From NCBI GenBank assembly GCA_963966185.1, contig CAWZYM010000429.1, positions 361,001 through 425,000 on the forward strand: 64,000 nt of DNA, written 5' to 3'. Under the pieces are notes generated by a model. That model was not told the DNA's origin, searched no databases, and saw only the letters and a program-made list of their open reading frames with translations. Each line of letters opens with the position of its first letter. Position 1 is the stretch's first letter. Position numbers and translations under genes: made by a program. Source of the DNA: Rhabditoides inermis. Lineage: Eukaryota; Nematoda; Chromadorea; Rhabditida; Rhabditidae. Shown here piece after piece: positions 13,486 through 26,122 of this stretch.

Positions 13486-13990
13486 ATTTTACAATATTAG
13501 ACCAGTGATAACTATAAACTATACTTGTATCTATAATAAATAGTACTGATAGGCTTTTACCGCGGAGTGTGCCGGAGCGCCCTCTATGTGCATACGAGAG
13601 AGTGAAAGATCAGAGAGTAGAAGAGAATGCATATCAGTATCAGTGATCAATATATTATTAAAAATACTGATCTACTGATCGGCTTTGACCGCGGAGGCGC
13701 GCGGAGCGTGCCGGAGCGCTTTCTATGTGCATACGAGAGAGTGAAAGATCAAAGAGTCGGAGAAAATGCATATCAGTAGCAGTGATCAATATAGTCTTGT
13801 TATTACTGATCTACTGATCGACTTTGACCGCGGAGGCGCGCGAAGCGTGCCGGAGCGCTTTCTATGTGCATACGAGAGAGTAAAAGATCAGAGAGTAGGA
13901 GAGAATGCATATCAGTATCAGTGATCAATATATTATTAATTATATTACTGATCTACTGATAGGCTTTGACAGCGGAGGCACGCGGCAGAG
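6607..13990. repeat. Higher-order satellite, copies 4 (rest) to 12
   Basis: The ~880-bp array continues after the LINE, with unit markers at 7021, 7902, 8789, 9668, 10544, 11435, 12294 and 13171. Spacing is 859-891 bp and varies with CT length. Rare single-base variants are shared between neighbouring units, for example TTTCTATG to ATTCTATG in three units near 7710, 10352 and 11244, which suggests unequal exchange or block copying. The last unit loses a monomer and decays at 13,900-13,990. Confidence 0.93.
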
Positions 13991-14013
13991 TGCCGGAGCG
14001 CCTTCTAGAGCAA

Positions 14014-14055
<42 letters not shown>

Positions 14056-14349
14056 GGAGATAGAGATAAGAGAAGCGGAGAAACGGAAAGTGTAGATTAG
14101 TCATTAGTTATAACATTTTATCACTCATATACCGATAGTCTTCGGCTGCATCTCGGAGCGCCTTCTATGAGCATAGAATCAGAATCAGAATCAGAATCAG
14201 AATATTTATCTCGAATCAAATAGCACATTACAATTATGTAAATTACGGCACGGTAACGGTAAAGTACAGTAATGTAACGCCTACTGCGAGTCCCAATAAC
14301 ACGGATTTCGGTACTCCCGTGGATGCGTGCGTGCTATTGGTGGTGCTTG
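13991..14349. repeat. GA run, AGAATC tail and repeat edge
   Basis: This stretch holds a GA microsatellite (about 14,018-14,051), a degenerate monomer end, then about four AGAATC copies (14,166-14,200). Read on the minus strand, the latter form a TTCTGA-type tail preceded by ATAAATAT, like the 3' end of a retroposed sequence whose body is the insert to the right. Confidence 0.6.
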
Positions 14350-14589
14350 TCATCCCCTGCTTGCGGCTTCTGGGGAAGTTTCGATCTCGGCGGCGGAAGA
14401 TCCGGGCTTCAACGATCGATCGTGAAGAGACGTCTCCGAGAGTTTCATCGTCTTCGAGGATTCCTCTCCCGTCTCAATGCCGTAGATGTAGAGAGTAGCA
14501 AAATCGAATACCAGTCCGGTTAGTGTCCTCCGCCGCACAGCATTGTTCAGGGGTCGGGGAAATAACAGGGGAAGGCACGCGACCGCGCG
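14350..14589 (-). pseudogene. Single-copy terminal exon-like insert
   Basis: This is a 79-codon open exon on the minus strand. It starts after a good splice acceptor (TTTCTCTGCCAG at 14,590) and ends in TGA. The reading has protein-like composition: a hydrophobic stretch (LVFDFATLYIYG) followed by a polar Ser/Glu-rich tail, resembling the last membrane segment and cytoplasmic tail of a receptor. No upstream exon is seen. Unlike everything around it, the segment is not repeated in the window. It is either a host exon captured by the Helitron-like unit or a retroposed gene end with a TTCTGA tail. The parent gene is not recognised. Confidence 0.5.
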
Positions 14590-14639
14590 CTGGCAGAGAA
14601 AGGAAAGGAATGTGAGCATAGGTAAGATAATATCAGTCG

Positions 14640-14864
14640 AGAAGCAAAAATTGTCAACCAGCTACTGATAGACTGTGACACTATTCAAAAATTGATAATA
14701 CTGTAATTTAAAATTAAGGAAATACAATAAAGATCACTCATTTTTGGAAGGCTCTGACAACAGCACTTCTAACTCAGCTCATATTATCGCTTCCAGAGCA
14801 TATATCCAATCAATCTATACATCAATCGATAGATAATTTTCTCCTCTTACTCATATTTATATTT
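14640..14864 (+). repeat. Subterminal segment of the first Helitron-like unit (A)
   Basis: This AT-rich ~225-bp segment precedes the terminal hairpin. It is recognisable in all later units of the family (for example 18,215-18,467, 22,835-23,079 and 25,860-26,101) by AAATAAAGATCA, TGACAACAGCACTTCTA and ATCAATCGATAGATAA. It marks everything to its left, back beyond the window start, as one oversized unit. Confidence 0.85.
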
Positions 14865-14885
14865 CTAGCGCGCGAAGCGCGCTAG
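14865..14885 (+). other. Helitron-like 3' terminal hairpin and junction A/B
   Basis: The hairpin is perfect: arms CTAGCGCGC and GCGCGCTAG, loop GAA. It ends in CTAG and is followed directly by TC of the next unit (14,886). CTAG fits the CTRR end and TC the start of canonical Helitrons. Confidence 0.8.
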
Positions 14886-15915
14886 TCTGGTGTAAGTGTA
14901 AAATGCCCTATGGTGTCTGTACGTCCATCGCTCTACCGCGCCACCCACTACTCCTATCTAGCCAAACGTGACATCGATCCGATGGTCTCGGTCCCGAGAT
15001 GCAGGATTCCAATTTTCAGATCTTTATCTCTCATATCCGCGGAGCTATAAGCTCAAGAATGTCCGACGAAATAGTGCGTGATCAGAGAGAGTCAGACACA
15101 AAAGCGGCGAAATAGTGTGTCAGATGAAGAGACGGGTCACTGGCAAATCGGCTGCGGCGAGTAGACCTTACAAGAACGAGTACTGCGAATCGCAGACTTC
15201 TGCTATCGAGAAACGGTTTCGACGTCACTCCTCTACACTCCCTCACCTACAAATCTGCCCGTAATCTTTTTATAACACCTCCTGGTTTTCTTTCACGAAG
15301 TGATTTAATCGAGGCGAGGCGACACCAAACAGTTGTCGCGGGCTGTTCAAGAAAACTAGGCAACCGTGTAAGGTCTCCCTTTACTACAACATGCATATAG
15401 GTGGCCACTACACTTCTACGAAAATTTGCATCTTTTTGTGACCTCTGACGCTCGCTATCAATTAAATTCCTCTAATCGACGCCACTTTATTGCCCCGCGA
15501 CGAGAGAGAGTGGCGAGGTGAGAGTGCGCCAGCTGCCAGTCTGTCTGATGTCAGAGAAAGAGACAGTCAATTGTGCAAACGACCGAGAACATCACCACGC
15601 ACTACGAAACAGCTCACCACACTCCAACAAACTGCGCGATTACTATATTCTGAGGAAATACAATAAAACATTACTATATGCACTCACGTCCTTCTATATT
15701 CAATCATAGAAGTGAGGCGAGGCGAAATACTATGTAACCTCCTTTTCTCATCCCATTCCTTTTCTCATCCATCATTTTCGTCTCTCTCTCTCTCTCTCCC
15801 TCTCTCTCTCTCTCTTCCTCTATCTCTCTCTTATATTATGACTTTAGATTAGTGATAACTATGAAGTCTACTTGGATCTAAAATCAATAATAATTGTCAA
15901 CCAGCTGCTCCTCCT

Positions 15916-15968
<53 letters not shown>

Positions 15969-18488
15969 CTTTTTCTCTCTCTCTTTCTTTCTCTCTCTTA
16001 TATTTTATATTATTAGACCAGTGATAACTATAAATTATACTTGTATCTATAATAAATAGTAATTGTCAACCAGCTACTGATAGGCTTTTACCGCGGAGTG
16101 TGCCGGAGCGCCCTCTGTGTGCATACGAGAGAGTGAAAGATCATAGAGTCGGAGAAAATGCATATCAGTATCAGTGATAAATATATTATTAAAATTACTG
16201 ATCTACTGATCGGCTTTGACCGCGGAGGCGCGCGAAGCGTGCCGGAGCGCTCTCTATGTGCATACGAGAAAGTGAACGATCAGAGAGTCAGAGAAAATGC
16301 ATATCAGTAGCACTGATCAATATATTCTTATTTTTACTGATCTACTGATATACTTTGACCGCGTAGGCGCGCGGAGCGTGCCGGAGCGCTTTCTATGTGC
16401 TTACGAAAGAGTAAAAAATCAGAGAGTCGGAGAAAATGCATATCAGTATCAGTGATCAATGTATTTTTATAATTACTGATCTACTGTTCGGCTTTGACCG
16501 CGGAGGCGCGCGAAGCGTGCCGGAGCGCCTTCTATGTGCATACGAAAGAGTAAAAAATCAGAGAGTCGGAGAAAATGCATATCAGTATCAGTGATCAATG
16601 TATTTTTATAATTACTGATCTACTGATCGGCTTTGACCGCGGAGGCGCGCGAAGCGTGCCGGAGCGCCTTCTATGTGCATACGAGAAAGTAAAAAATCAC
16701 AGAGTCGGAGAAAATGCATATCAGTATCAGTGATCAATGTATTATTATAATTACTGATATACTGATCGACTTTGACCGCGGAGGCGCGCGAAGCGTGCCG
16801 GAGCGCTTTCTATGTACATACGAGAGAGTGAAAGATCAGAGAGTAGGAGAGAATGCATATCAGTACCAGTGATCAATATATTATTATAATTATTGATCTA
16901 CTGATCGGCTTTGACCGCGGAGGCGCGCCAAGCGTGCCGGAGCGCCCTCAATGTGCAAACGAAAGAGTAAAAGATCAGAGAGTCGGAGAAAATGCATATC
17001 AGTATCAGTGATCAATGTATTATTATAATTACTGATCTACTGATCGACTTTGACCGCGGAGGCGCGCGAAGCGTGCCGGAGCGCCCTCAATGTGCAAACG
17101 AAAGAGTAAAAGATCAGAGAGTCGGATAAAATGCATATCAGTATCAGTGATCAATGTATTATTTTGATTACTGTTCTACTGATCGGCTTTGACCGCGGAG
17201 GCGCGCGAAGCGTGCCGGAGCGCCTTCTATGTGCATACGAGAGAGTAAAAAATCACAGAGTCGGAGAAAATGCATATCAGTATCAGTGATCAATGTATTA
17301 TTATAATTACTGATATACTGATCGACTTTGACCGCGGAGGCGCGCGAAGCGTGCCGGAGCGCTTTCTATGTACATACGAGAGAGTGAAAGATCAGAGAGT
17401 AGGAGAGAATGCATATCAGTACCAGTGATCAATATATTATTATAATTATTGATCTACTGATCGGCTTTGACCGCGGAGGCGCGTTAAGCGTGCCGGAGCG
17501 CCCTCAATGTGCAAACGAAAGAGTAAAAGATCAGAGAGTCGGAGAAAATGCATATCAGTATCAGTGATCAATGTATTATTATAATTACTGATCTACTGAT
17601 CGACTTTGACCGCGGAGACGCGCGAAGCGTGCCGGAGCGCCCTCAATGTGCAAACGAAAGAGTAAAAGATCAGAGAGTCGGAGAAAATGCATATCAGTAT
17701 CAGTGATCAATGTATTATTAAAATTACTGATCTACTGATCGGCTTTGACCGCGGAGGCGCGCGAAGCGTGCCGGAGCGCCTTCTATGTGCATACGAAAAA
17801 GTAAAAAAAAAACAGAGAGTCGGATAAAATGCATATCAGTATCAGTGATCAATGTATTATTTTGATTACTGTTCTACTGATCGGCTTTGACCGCGGAGGC
17901 GCGCGAAGCGTGTCGGAGCGCCTTCTATGTGCGTACGAGAGAGTGAAAGATCAGAGAGTCGGAGAAAATGCATATCAGTATCAGTGATCAATGTATTATT
18001 ATGATTACTGTTCTACTGATCGGCTTTGACCGCGAAGGCGGGCGAAGCGTGCCGGAGCGCTTTTTATGTGCATACGAGAGAGTGAAAAATCAGAGAGTAG
18101 GAGAGAATGCATATCAGTAGCAGTGATCAATATATTCTCATTATAACTGATCTACTGATATACTTTGACCGCGGAGGCGCGCGGAGTGTGCCGGACCGCC
18201 TTTTATGAGCATAGTAATAACAATATCTGTAGAAAAGCAGTCAAGATACTATCAACCAGATACTGATAGACTATGACACTTTCTATTTATTTGAAATTAC
18301 TGAAAAAAATTTAAAATAAAGGAAATAAATAAAGATCAATCATCTACCGGAATACTCTGACAACAGCACTTCTAGCACAGTTCCTAATAGCACTTCTAGA
18401 GCACATATCAAGTCAATCTATATATCAATCGATAGATAATTTTCTACTTTATTTTATACCTATATTTCTAGCGCGCGAAGCGCGCTAG
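14886..18488 (+). mobile_element. Helitron-like unit B, 3,603 bp
   Basis: The unit starts TCTGGTGTAAG and ends in the GAA-loop hairpin plus CTAG. Its parts are a conserved 5' segment (14,886-15,700), a CT-rich block (15,720-16,010), about 15 monomers of ~139 bp (16,080-18,210), and the AT-rich subterminal segment (18,215-18,467). It encodes no Rep/helicase, so it would be non-autonomous. Unit E (26,123-29,718) is nearly identical throughout. Confidence 0.8.
18468..18488 (+). other. Terminal hairpin and junction B/C
   Basis: The same 9-bp-arm, GAA-loop hairpin as at 14,865, ending CTAG and followed at once by TC at 18,489. The start of unit C adds a second small palindrome, CGCAGCG-CC-CGCTGCG (18,490-18,505), not found in the other units. 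Confidence 0.8.
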
Positions 18489-19419
18489 TCGCAGCGCCCG
18501 CTGCGCCGGTCTGGCTAAATGCCCTATGGTTTCCGTCCGTCCATCGCTCTACCGCGCCACCCACTACTCCTATCTAGCCAAACGTGACATCGATCCGATG
18601 GTCTCGGTCCCGAGATGCAGGATTCCAATTTTCAGATCTTTATCTATCATATCCGCGGAGCTATAAGCTCCAGAAAGTCCGACGAAATAGCGCGTAATCA
18701 GAGAGAGTCAGACAGAAAACAGGCGAAATAGTGTGTGAGGCGAGGAGACGAGTCACTGACGAATCGGCTGCGGCGAGTAGACCTTACAAGAACGAGCACT
18801 GCGGATCGCAGAGTTCAGCTATCGAAAAACGGTTTTCACGTCACTCCTCTACACTCCCTCACCTACAAACCTGCCCGTAATCTTTTTATAACTCCTCCTG
18901 GTTTCCTTTCCCGAAGTGATTTAGTCGAGGCGAGGCGACACCAAACAGTTGTCGCGGGCTGTTCAAGAAAACTAGGCAACCGTGTAAGGTCTCCCTTTAC
19001 TACAACATGCAAATAGGTGGCCACTACACTTCTACCAAAATTTGCATCTTTTTGTAACCTCTGACGCCCGCTATCAATTAAATTCCTCTAATCGACGTCG
19101 TTTTATTGCCCCGCGACGAGAGAGTGTGGCGAGGTGAGAGTGCGCCAGCTGCCAGTCTGTCTGCTGTTAGAGAAAGAGACAGTCAATTGTGCAAATGAGC
19201 GAGAACATCACCATGCACTACGAAACAGCTCACCACACTCCAACAAACTGCGCGATTACTATAATCTGAGTGAATACAATAAAACATTACTATTTGCACT
19301 CACGTCCTTCTATATTTAATCATAGAAGTGAGGCGAGGCGAAATAGTATGTAACCTCCTTTTCTCATCCCATTCCTTTTCTTTTTTCTCTCTTTTTCGTC
19401 TCTCTCTCTCGTCTCTATC

Positions 19420-19459
<40 letters not shown>

Positions 19460-22400
19460 CTCTCTTGTCTCTTTTTCTCTCTCTCTCTTTTTTCGTCTCT
19501 CACTCCCTCTCTTGCTTTACCTCTCTCATATATATTATGATTTTAGATTAGTTTTAATTATGAAGTCTACTTGGATCTAATTAAATAATAATTGTCAACC
19601 AGCTGCTCATCCCACTCTCTTTCTCTCTCTCTCTCTCTCACTCTCTCTCTCTCTCTCACTCTCTTCTATTTTATAATATTAGACCAGTAAAAACTATAAA
19701 CTATACTTGTATCTGTAATAAAAAATAATTGTCAACCAGCTACTGATAGGCTTTTACCGTGGAGTGTGCCGGAGCGCCTTCTATGTTCATACGAAAGAGT
19801 AAAAGATCAGAGAGTAGGAGAGAATGCATATCAGTAGCAGTGATCAATATATATTATTATAATTACTGATCTACTGATCGGCTTTGACCGCGGAGGCGCG
19901 CGAAGCGTGCCAGAGCGCTTTCTATGTGCATACGAGAGAGTGAAAGATCAGAGAGTAGGAGAGAATTTATATCAGTATCTGTGATCAATATATTATTATA
20001 ATTATTGATATACTGATTTACATTGACCGCGAAGGCGCGCGGATCGTGCCGGAGCGCTTTCTATGTGCATACGAGAAAGTGAACGATCAGAGAGGCGGAG
20101 AACATGCATATCAGTAGAAGTGATCAATATATTCTTATTATTACTGATCTACTGATCGGCTTTGACCGCGGAGGCGCGCGAAGCGTGCCGGAGCGCCTTC
20201 TATGTGCATACGAAAGAGTAAAAGATCAGAAAGTCGGAGAAAATGCATATCAATATCAGTGATCAATGTATTAATATAATTACTGATCTACTGATTGGCT
20301 TTGACCGCGGAGGCGCGCGAAGCGTGCCGGAGCGCTTTCTATGTGCATACGAGAAAGTGAACGATCAGAGAGTCGGAGAAAATGCATATCAGTAGCAGTG
20401 ATCAATATATTCTTATTGTTACTGATCTACTGATAGACTTTGACCGCGGAGGCGCGCGAAGCGTGCCGGAGCGCTTTCTATGTGCATACGAGAAAGTGAA
20501 CGATCAGAGAGTCGGAGAAAATGCATATCAGTAGCAGTGATCAATATATTCTTATAATTACTGATCTACTGATCGGCTTTGACCGCGGAGGCGCGCGAAG
20601 CGTGCCGGAGCGCCTTCTATGTGCATACGAAAGAGTAAAAGATCAGAAAGTCGGAGAAAATGCATATCAATATCAGTGATCAATGTATTAATATAATTAC
20701 TGATCTACTGATTGGCTTTGACCGCGGAGGCGCGCGAAGCGTGCCGGAGCGCTTTCTATGTGCACACAAGAAAGTGAACGATCAGAGAGTCGGAGAAAAT
20801 GCTTATCAGTATCAGTGATCAATGTATTAATATAATTACTGATCTACTGATCGGCTTTGACCGCGGAGGCGCGCGAAGCGTGCCGGAGCGCTTTCTATGT
20901 GCATACGAGAAAGTGCACGATCAGAGAGTCGGAGAAAATGCATATCAGTAGCAGTGATCAATATATTCTTATTGTTACTGATCTACTGATAGACTTTGAC
21001 CGCGGAGGCGCGCGGAGCGTGCCGGAGCGCTTTCTATGTGCATACGAGAAAGTGAACGATCAGAGAGTCGGAGAAAATGCTTATCAGTATCAGTGATCAA
21101 TGTATCATTATAATTACTGATCTACTGATCGGCTTTGACCGCGGAGGCGCGCGAAGCGTGCCGGAGCGCCTTCTATGTGCATACGAAAGAGTAAAAGATC
21201 AGAAAGTCGGAGAAAATGCATATCAATATCAGTGATCAATGTATTAATATAATTGCTGATCTACTGATTGGCTTTGACCGCGGAGGCGCGCGAAGCGTGC
21301 CGGAGCGCTTTCTATGTGCACACAAGAAAGTGAACGATCAGAGAGTCGGAGAAAATGCTTATCAGTATCAGTGATCAATGTATTAATATAATTACTGATC
21401 TACTGATCGGCTTTGACCGCGGAGGCGCGCGAAGCGTGCCGGAGCGCTTTCTATGTGCACACAAGAAAGTGAACGATCAGAGAGTCGGAGAAAATGCATA
21501 TCAGTAGCAGTGATCAATATATTCTTATTGTTACTGATCTACTGATAGACTTTGACCGCGGAGGCGCGCGGAGCGTGCCGGAGCGCTTTCTATGTGCATA
21601 CGAGAAAGTGAACGATCAGAGAGTCGGAGAAAATTCATATCAGTAGCAGTGATCAATGCATTCTTACTGATCTACTGATCGGCTTTGACCGCGGAGGCGC
21701 GCGAAGCGTGCCGGAGCGCTTTCTATGTGCATACGAGAAAGTGAACGATCAGAGAGTCGGAGAAAATGCATATCAGTAGCAGTGATCAATATATTCTTCT
21801 TGTTACTGATCTACTGATAGACTTTGACCGCGGAGGCGCGCGAAGCGTGCCGGATCGCTTTCTATGTGCATACGAGAAAGTGAACGATCAGAGAGTCGGA
21901 GAAAATGCATATCAGTAGCAGTGATCAATATATTATTATTGTTACTGATCTACTGATTGGCTTTGACCGCGGAGGCACGCGAAGCGTGCCGGAGCGCTTT
22001 CTATGTGCGTACGAGATAGTAAAAGATCAAAGAGTAGGAAAGAAGGCATATCAGTATCAGTGATCAGTATATTATTATAATTACTGATCTACTGATCGGC
22101 TTTGACCGCGGAGGCGCGCGAATCGTGCCGGAGCGCCTTCATTGTGCATACGAGAAAGTGAACGATCAGAGAGTCGGAGAAAATTCATATCAGTAGCAGT
22201 GATCAATGCATTCTTACTAATACTGATCTACTGATCGGCTTTGACCGCGGAGGCGCGCGAAGCGTGCCGGAGCGCTTTCTATGTGCATACGAGAAAGTGA
22301 ACGATCAGAGAGTCGGAGAAAATGCATATCAGTAGCAGTGATCAATATATTCTTCTTGTTACTGATCTACTGATAGACTTTGACCGCGGAGGCGCGCGAA

Positions 22401-23100
22401 GCGTGCCGGATCGCTTTCTATGTGCATACGAGAAAGTGAACGATCAGAGAGTCGGAGAAAATGCATATCAGTAGCAGTGATCAATATATTATTATTGTTA
22501 CTGATCTAATGATTGGCTTTGACCGCGGAGGCACGCGAAGCGTGCCGGAGCGCTTTCTATGTGCGTACGAGATAGTAAAAGATCAAAGAGTAGGAGAGAA
22601 GGCATATCAGTATCAGTGATCAGTATATTATTATAATTACTGATCTACTGATCGGCTTTGACCGCGGAGGCGCGCGAATCGTGCCGGAGCGCCTTCATTG
22701 TGCATACGAAAGAGTAAAAAAATCAGAGAGTCGGATAAAATGCATATCAGTATCAGTGATCATTATATTGTTATTTTTTAATACTGATCTACTGATAGGC
22801 TCTGACAGCGGAGCGTGCCGGAGCGCCTTCTATGAGCATAGTAAATACATCTGTAGAAAAGCAGTCAACCAGATACTATCAACCACATAGACTGTGACAC
22901 TTTCTAATTATTTAAAATTACTAAAAAAAAATAAGGAAATAAATAAAGATCAGTCGTTTACTGGAAGACTGACAACAGCACTTCTAGCACAGCTCCTAAT
23001 AGCATATCCAGAGCACATATCAAGTCAATCTAAATATAAATCGATAGATAACTTTCTCCTCTTTTTTATACTTATATTTCTAGCGCGCGAAGCGCGCTAG
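18489..23100 (+). mobile_element. Helitron-like unit C, 4,612 bp
   Basis: Layout as in B: conserved 5' segment (to about 19,325), CT block (19,370-19,675), then the longest regular monomer run (19,740-22,830, about 22 monomers), and the subterminal segment. Within the run, groups of several monomers are themselves repeated; for example the series around 21,630-22,000 recurs at 22,180-22,560. This shows a further level of amplification. No protein gene is seen. Confidence 0.8.
23080..23100 (+). other. Terminal hairpin and junction C/D
   Basis: Identical GAA-loop hairpin ending in CTAG; unit D starts TCTGCCTG at 23,101 without an intervening base. Confidence 0.8.
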
Positions 23101-24151
23101 TCTGCCTGTAAGTGTAAAATGCCCTATGGTTTCCGTCCGTCCGTCCGTACGTCCATCGCTCTACCGCGCCACCCACTACTCCTATCTAGCCAAACGTGAC
23201 ATCGATCCGATGGTCTCGGTCCCGAGATGCAGGATTCCAATTTTCAGCCCTTTATCTCTCATATCCGCGGAGCTATAGGCCTTAAAGAAAATTCGACGAA
23301 ATAGCGCGTAATCAGAGAGAGTCAGACAGAAAAAACAGCGAAACAGTGTGTCAGATGAAGAGACGGTTAGGTCGTTGAACGGTTGCATCGAGTAGGCCTT
23401 ACAAGAACGAGTACTGCGAATCGCAGACTTCAGCTATCGAAAAACGGTTTCGACGTCACTCCTCTACACTCCCTCACCTACAAATTGGCCCGTAATCTTT
23501 TTATAACTCCTCCTGGTTTCTTTTCACGAAGTGATTTAGTCGAGGCGAGGCGACACCAAACAGTTGTCGCGGGCTGTTCAAGAAAACTAGGCAACCGTGT
23601 CAGATCTCCCTTTACTACAACATGCAAATAGGTGGCCACTACACTTCTAACAAAATTTGCATCTTTTTGTGACCTCTGACGCTCGCTATCAATTGAATTC
23701 CTCTAATCGACGCCACTTTATTGCCCCGCGACGAGAGAGTGTGGCGAGGTGAGAGTGCGCCAGCTGCCAGTCTGTCTGCTGTTAGAGAAAGAGACAGTAA
23801 ATTGTGCAAGTGAGCGAGAACAGCACCACGCACTACGAAACAGCTCACCACACTCCAACAAACTGCGCGATTACTATATTCTGAGTAAATACAATAAAAC
23901 ATTACTATATGCATTCACGTCCTTCTATATTCAATCATAGAAGTGAGGCGAGGCGAAATACTATGTAACCTTCTTTTCTCATCCCTCTACTTTTCTCATC
24001 CCTCTTTTTTCGTCTCTCTCTCCCTCTCTCTTTCTCTCCCTCTCTCCCTCTCTTCCTCTATCTCTCTCTTATATATCATGATTTTAGATTAGTGATAACT
24101 ATGAAGACTACTTGGATCTAAAATCAATAATAATTGTCAACTAGCTGCTCA

Positions 24152-24227
<76 letters not shown>

Positions 24228-26122
24228 AATTTATAATATTACACCAGTGATAACTATAAATTATACTTGTATCTATAATAAATAGTAATTGTCAACCAGC
24301 TACTGATAGGCTTTCACCGCGGAGTGTGCCGGAGCGCCTTCGATGTACATACGAGAGAGTGAAAGATCAGAGAGTAGGAGAGAATGCATATCAGTATCAG
24401 TGATCAATATATTATTGTATTTACTGATTTACTGATCGGCTTTGACCGCGGAGGCGCGCGAGCGTGCCGGAGCGCTTTCTATGTGCATACGAGAGAGTAG
24501 AAGATCAGAGAGTCGGAGAAAATGCATATCAGTATCAGTGATCAATATATTCCTATTTTTACTGATCTACTGATATACTTTGACCGCGGAGGCGCGCGAA
24601 GCGTGCCGGAGCGCATTATATGTGCATACGAGAAAGTGGACGATCAGAGAGTTGGAGAAAATGCATATCAGTATCAGTGATCAATATATTCTTATTATTA
24701 CTGATTATTCTTCTTATTACTGATCTACTGATCGGCTTTGACCGCGGAGGCGTGCGGAGCGTGCCGGAGCGCTTTCTATGTGCATACGTAAGAGTAAAAA
24801 AATCAGAGGGTCTGAGAAAATGCATATCAGTATCAGTGATCAATATATTATTATAATCACTCATCTACTGATCGGCTTTGCCCGCGGAGGCGCGCCCTCC
24901 ATGTGTATACGAGAGAGTAAAATATCAGAGAGTAGGAGAAAATGCATATATATCAGTATCAGTGATCAGTCTCTCTGTCTCTCTCTGATCAGTCTCTCTG
25001 TCTCTCAGTATCAGTCTCTCTGTCTCTCTCTCTCTCTTATATTTTATAATATTAGACCAGAGTGATAACTATAAATTATACTTGTATCTACACTGAATAG
25101 TAATTGTCAACCAGCTACTGATAGGCTTTTACCGCGGAGTGTACCGGAGCGCCCTCTAAGGGCATACGAAAGAGTGAAAGATCACAGAGTTGGAGAAAAT
25201 GCATATCAGTAGCAGTGATCAATACAGTCTTATTATTACTGATCTACTGATCGACTTTGACCGCGGAGGCGCGCGAAGCGTGCCGGAGCGCCCTCTAAGG
25301 GCATACGAGAGAGTGAAAGATCACAGAGTTGGAGAAAATGCATATCAGTAGCAGTGATCAATACAGTCTTATTATTACTGATCTACTGATCGACTTTGAC
25401 CGCGGAGGCGCGCGAAGCGTGCCGGAGCGCTTTCTATGTGCATACGAGAGAGTGAGAGATCAAAGAGTCGGAGAAAATGCATATTAGTAGCAGTGATCAA
25501 TACAGTCTTATTATTACTGATATATTGATCGGCATTGACCGCGGAGGCGCGCGAAGCGTGCCGGAGCGCCTCCTATGTGCATCCGAGAGAGTGAAATATC
25601 AGAGAGTCGGAGAGAATGCATATCAGTAACAGTGATCAATATATTCTTATTATTACTAATCTACTGATATACTTTGACCGCGGAGGCGCGCGAAGCGTGC
25701 CGAAGCGCCTCCTATGTGCATCCGAGAGAGTGAAATATCAGAGAGTCGAAGAAAATTCATACTTATCAGTAGCAGTGATCAATATATTCTTATTTTTACT
25801 GATCTACTGATATACGTTGACCGCGTAGGCGCGCGGAGCGTGCCGGAGCGCCTTCTAGCATCGTAAATACATCTGTAGAAAAGCAGTCAACCAGATACTA
25901 TCAACCAGATATACTGTGACATTGTCTAATTATTCAAAATTACTGAAAATAAAAAAAGGAAATAAATAAGATCAGTCATCTACTGGAGGACTGACAACAG
26001 CACTTCTAGCACAGCTCCTAATAGCACTTCCAGAGCACATATCAAGTCAATCTATATATCAATCGATAGATAATTTGCTCCTCTATTTTATACCTATATT
26101 TCTAGCGCGCGAAGCGCGCTAG
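23101..26122 (+). mobile_element. Helitron-like unit D, 3,022 bp
   Basis: Conserved 5' segment (23,101-23,938), CT block (23,990-24,225), monomers (24,300-24,970), a second short CT/GTCTCT insertion (24,968-25,045) with another copy of the AT-rich block, more monomers (25,110-25,855), then the subterminal segment. The second CT block resembles the first step of the higher-order expansion seen in unit A. Confidence 0.8.
26102..26122 (+). other. Terminal hairpin and junction D/E
   Basis: Identical GAA-loop hairpin ending in CTAG, followed by TCTGGTGTAAG, the same start as unit B. Confidence 0.8.
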
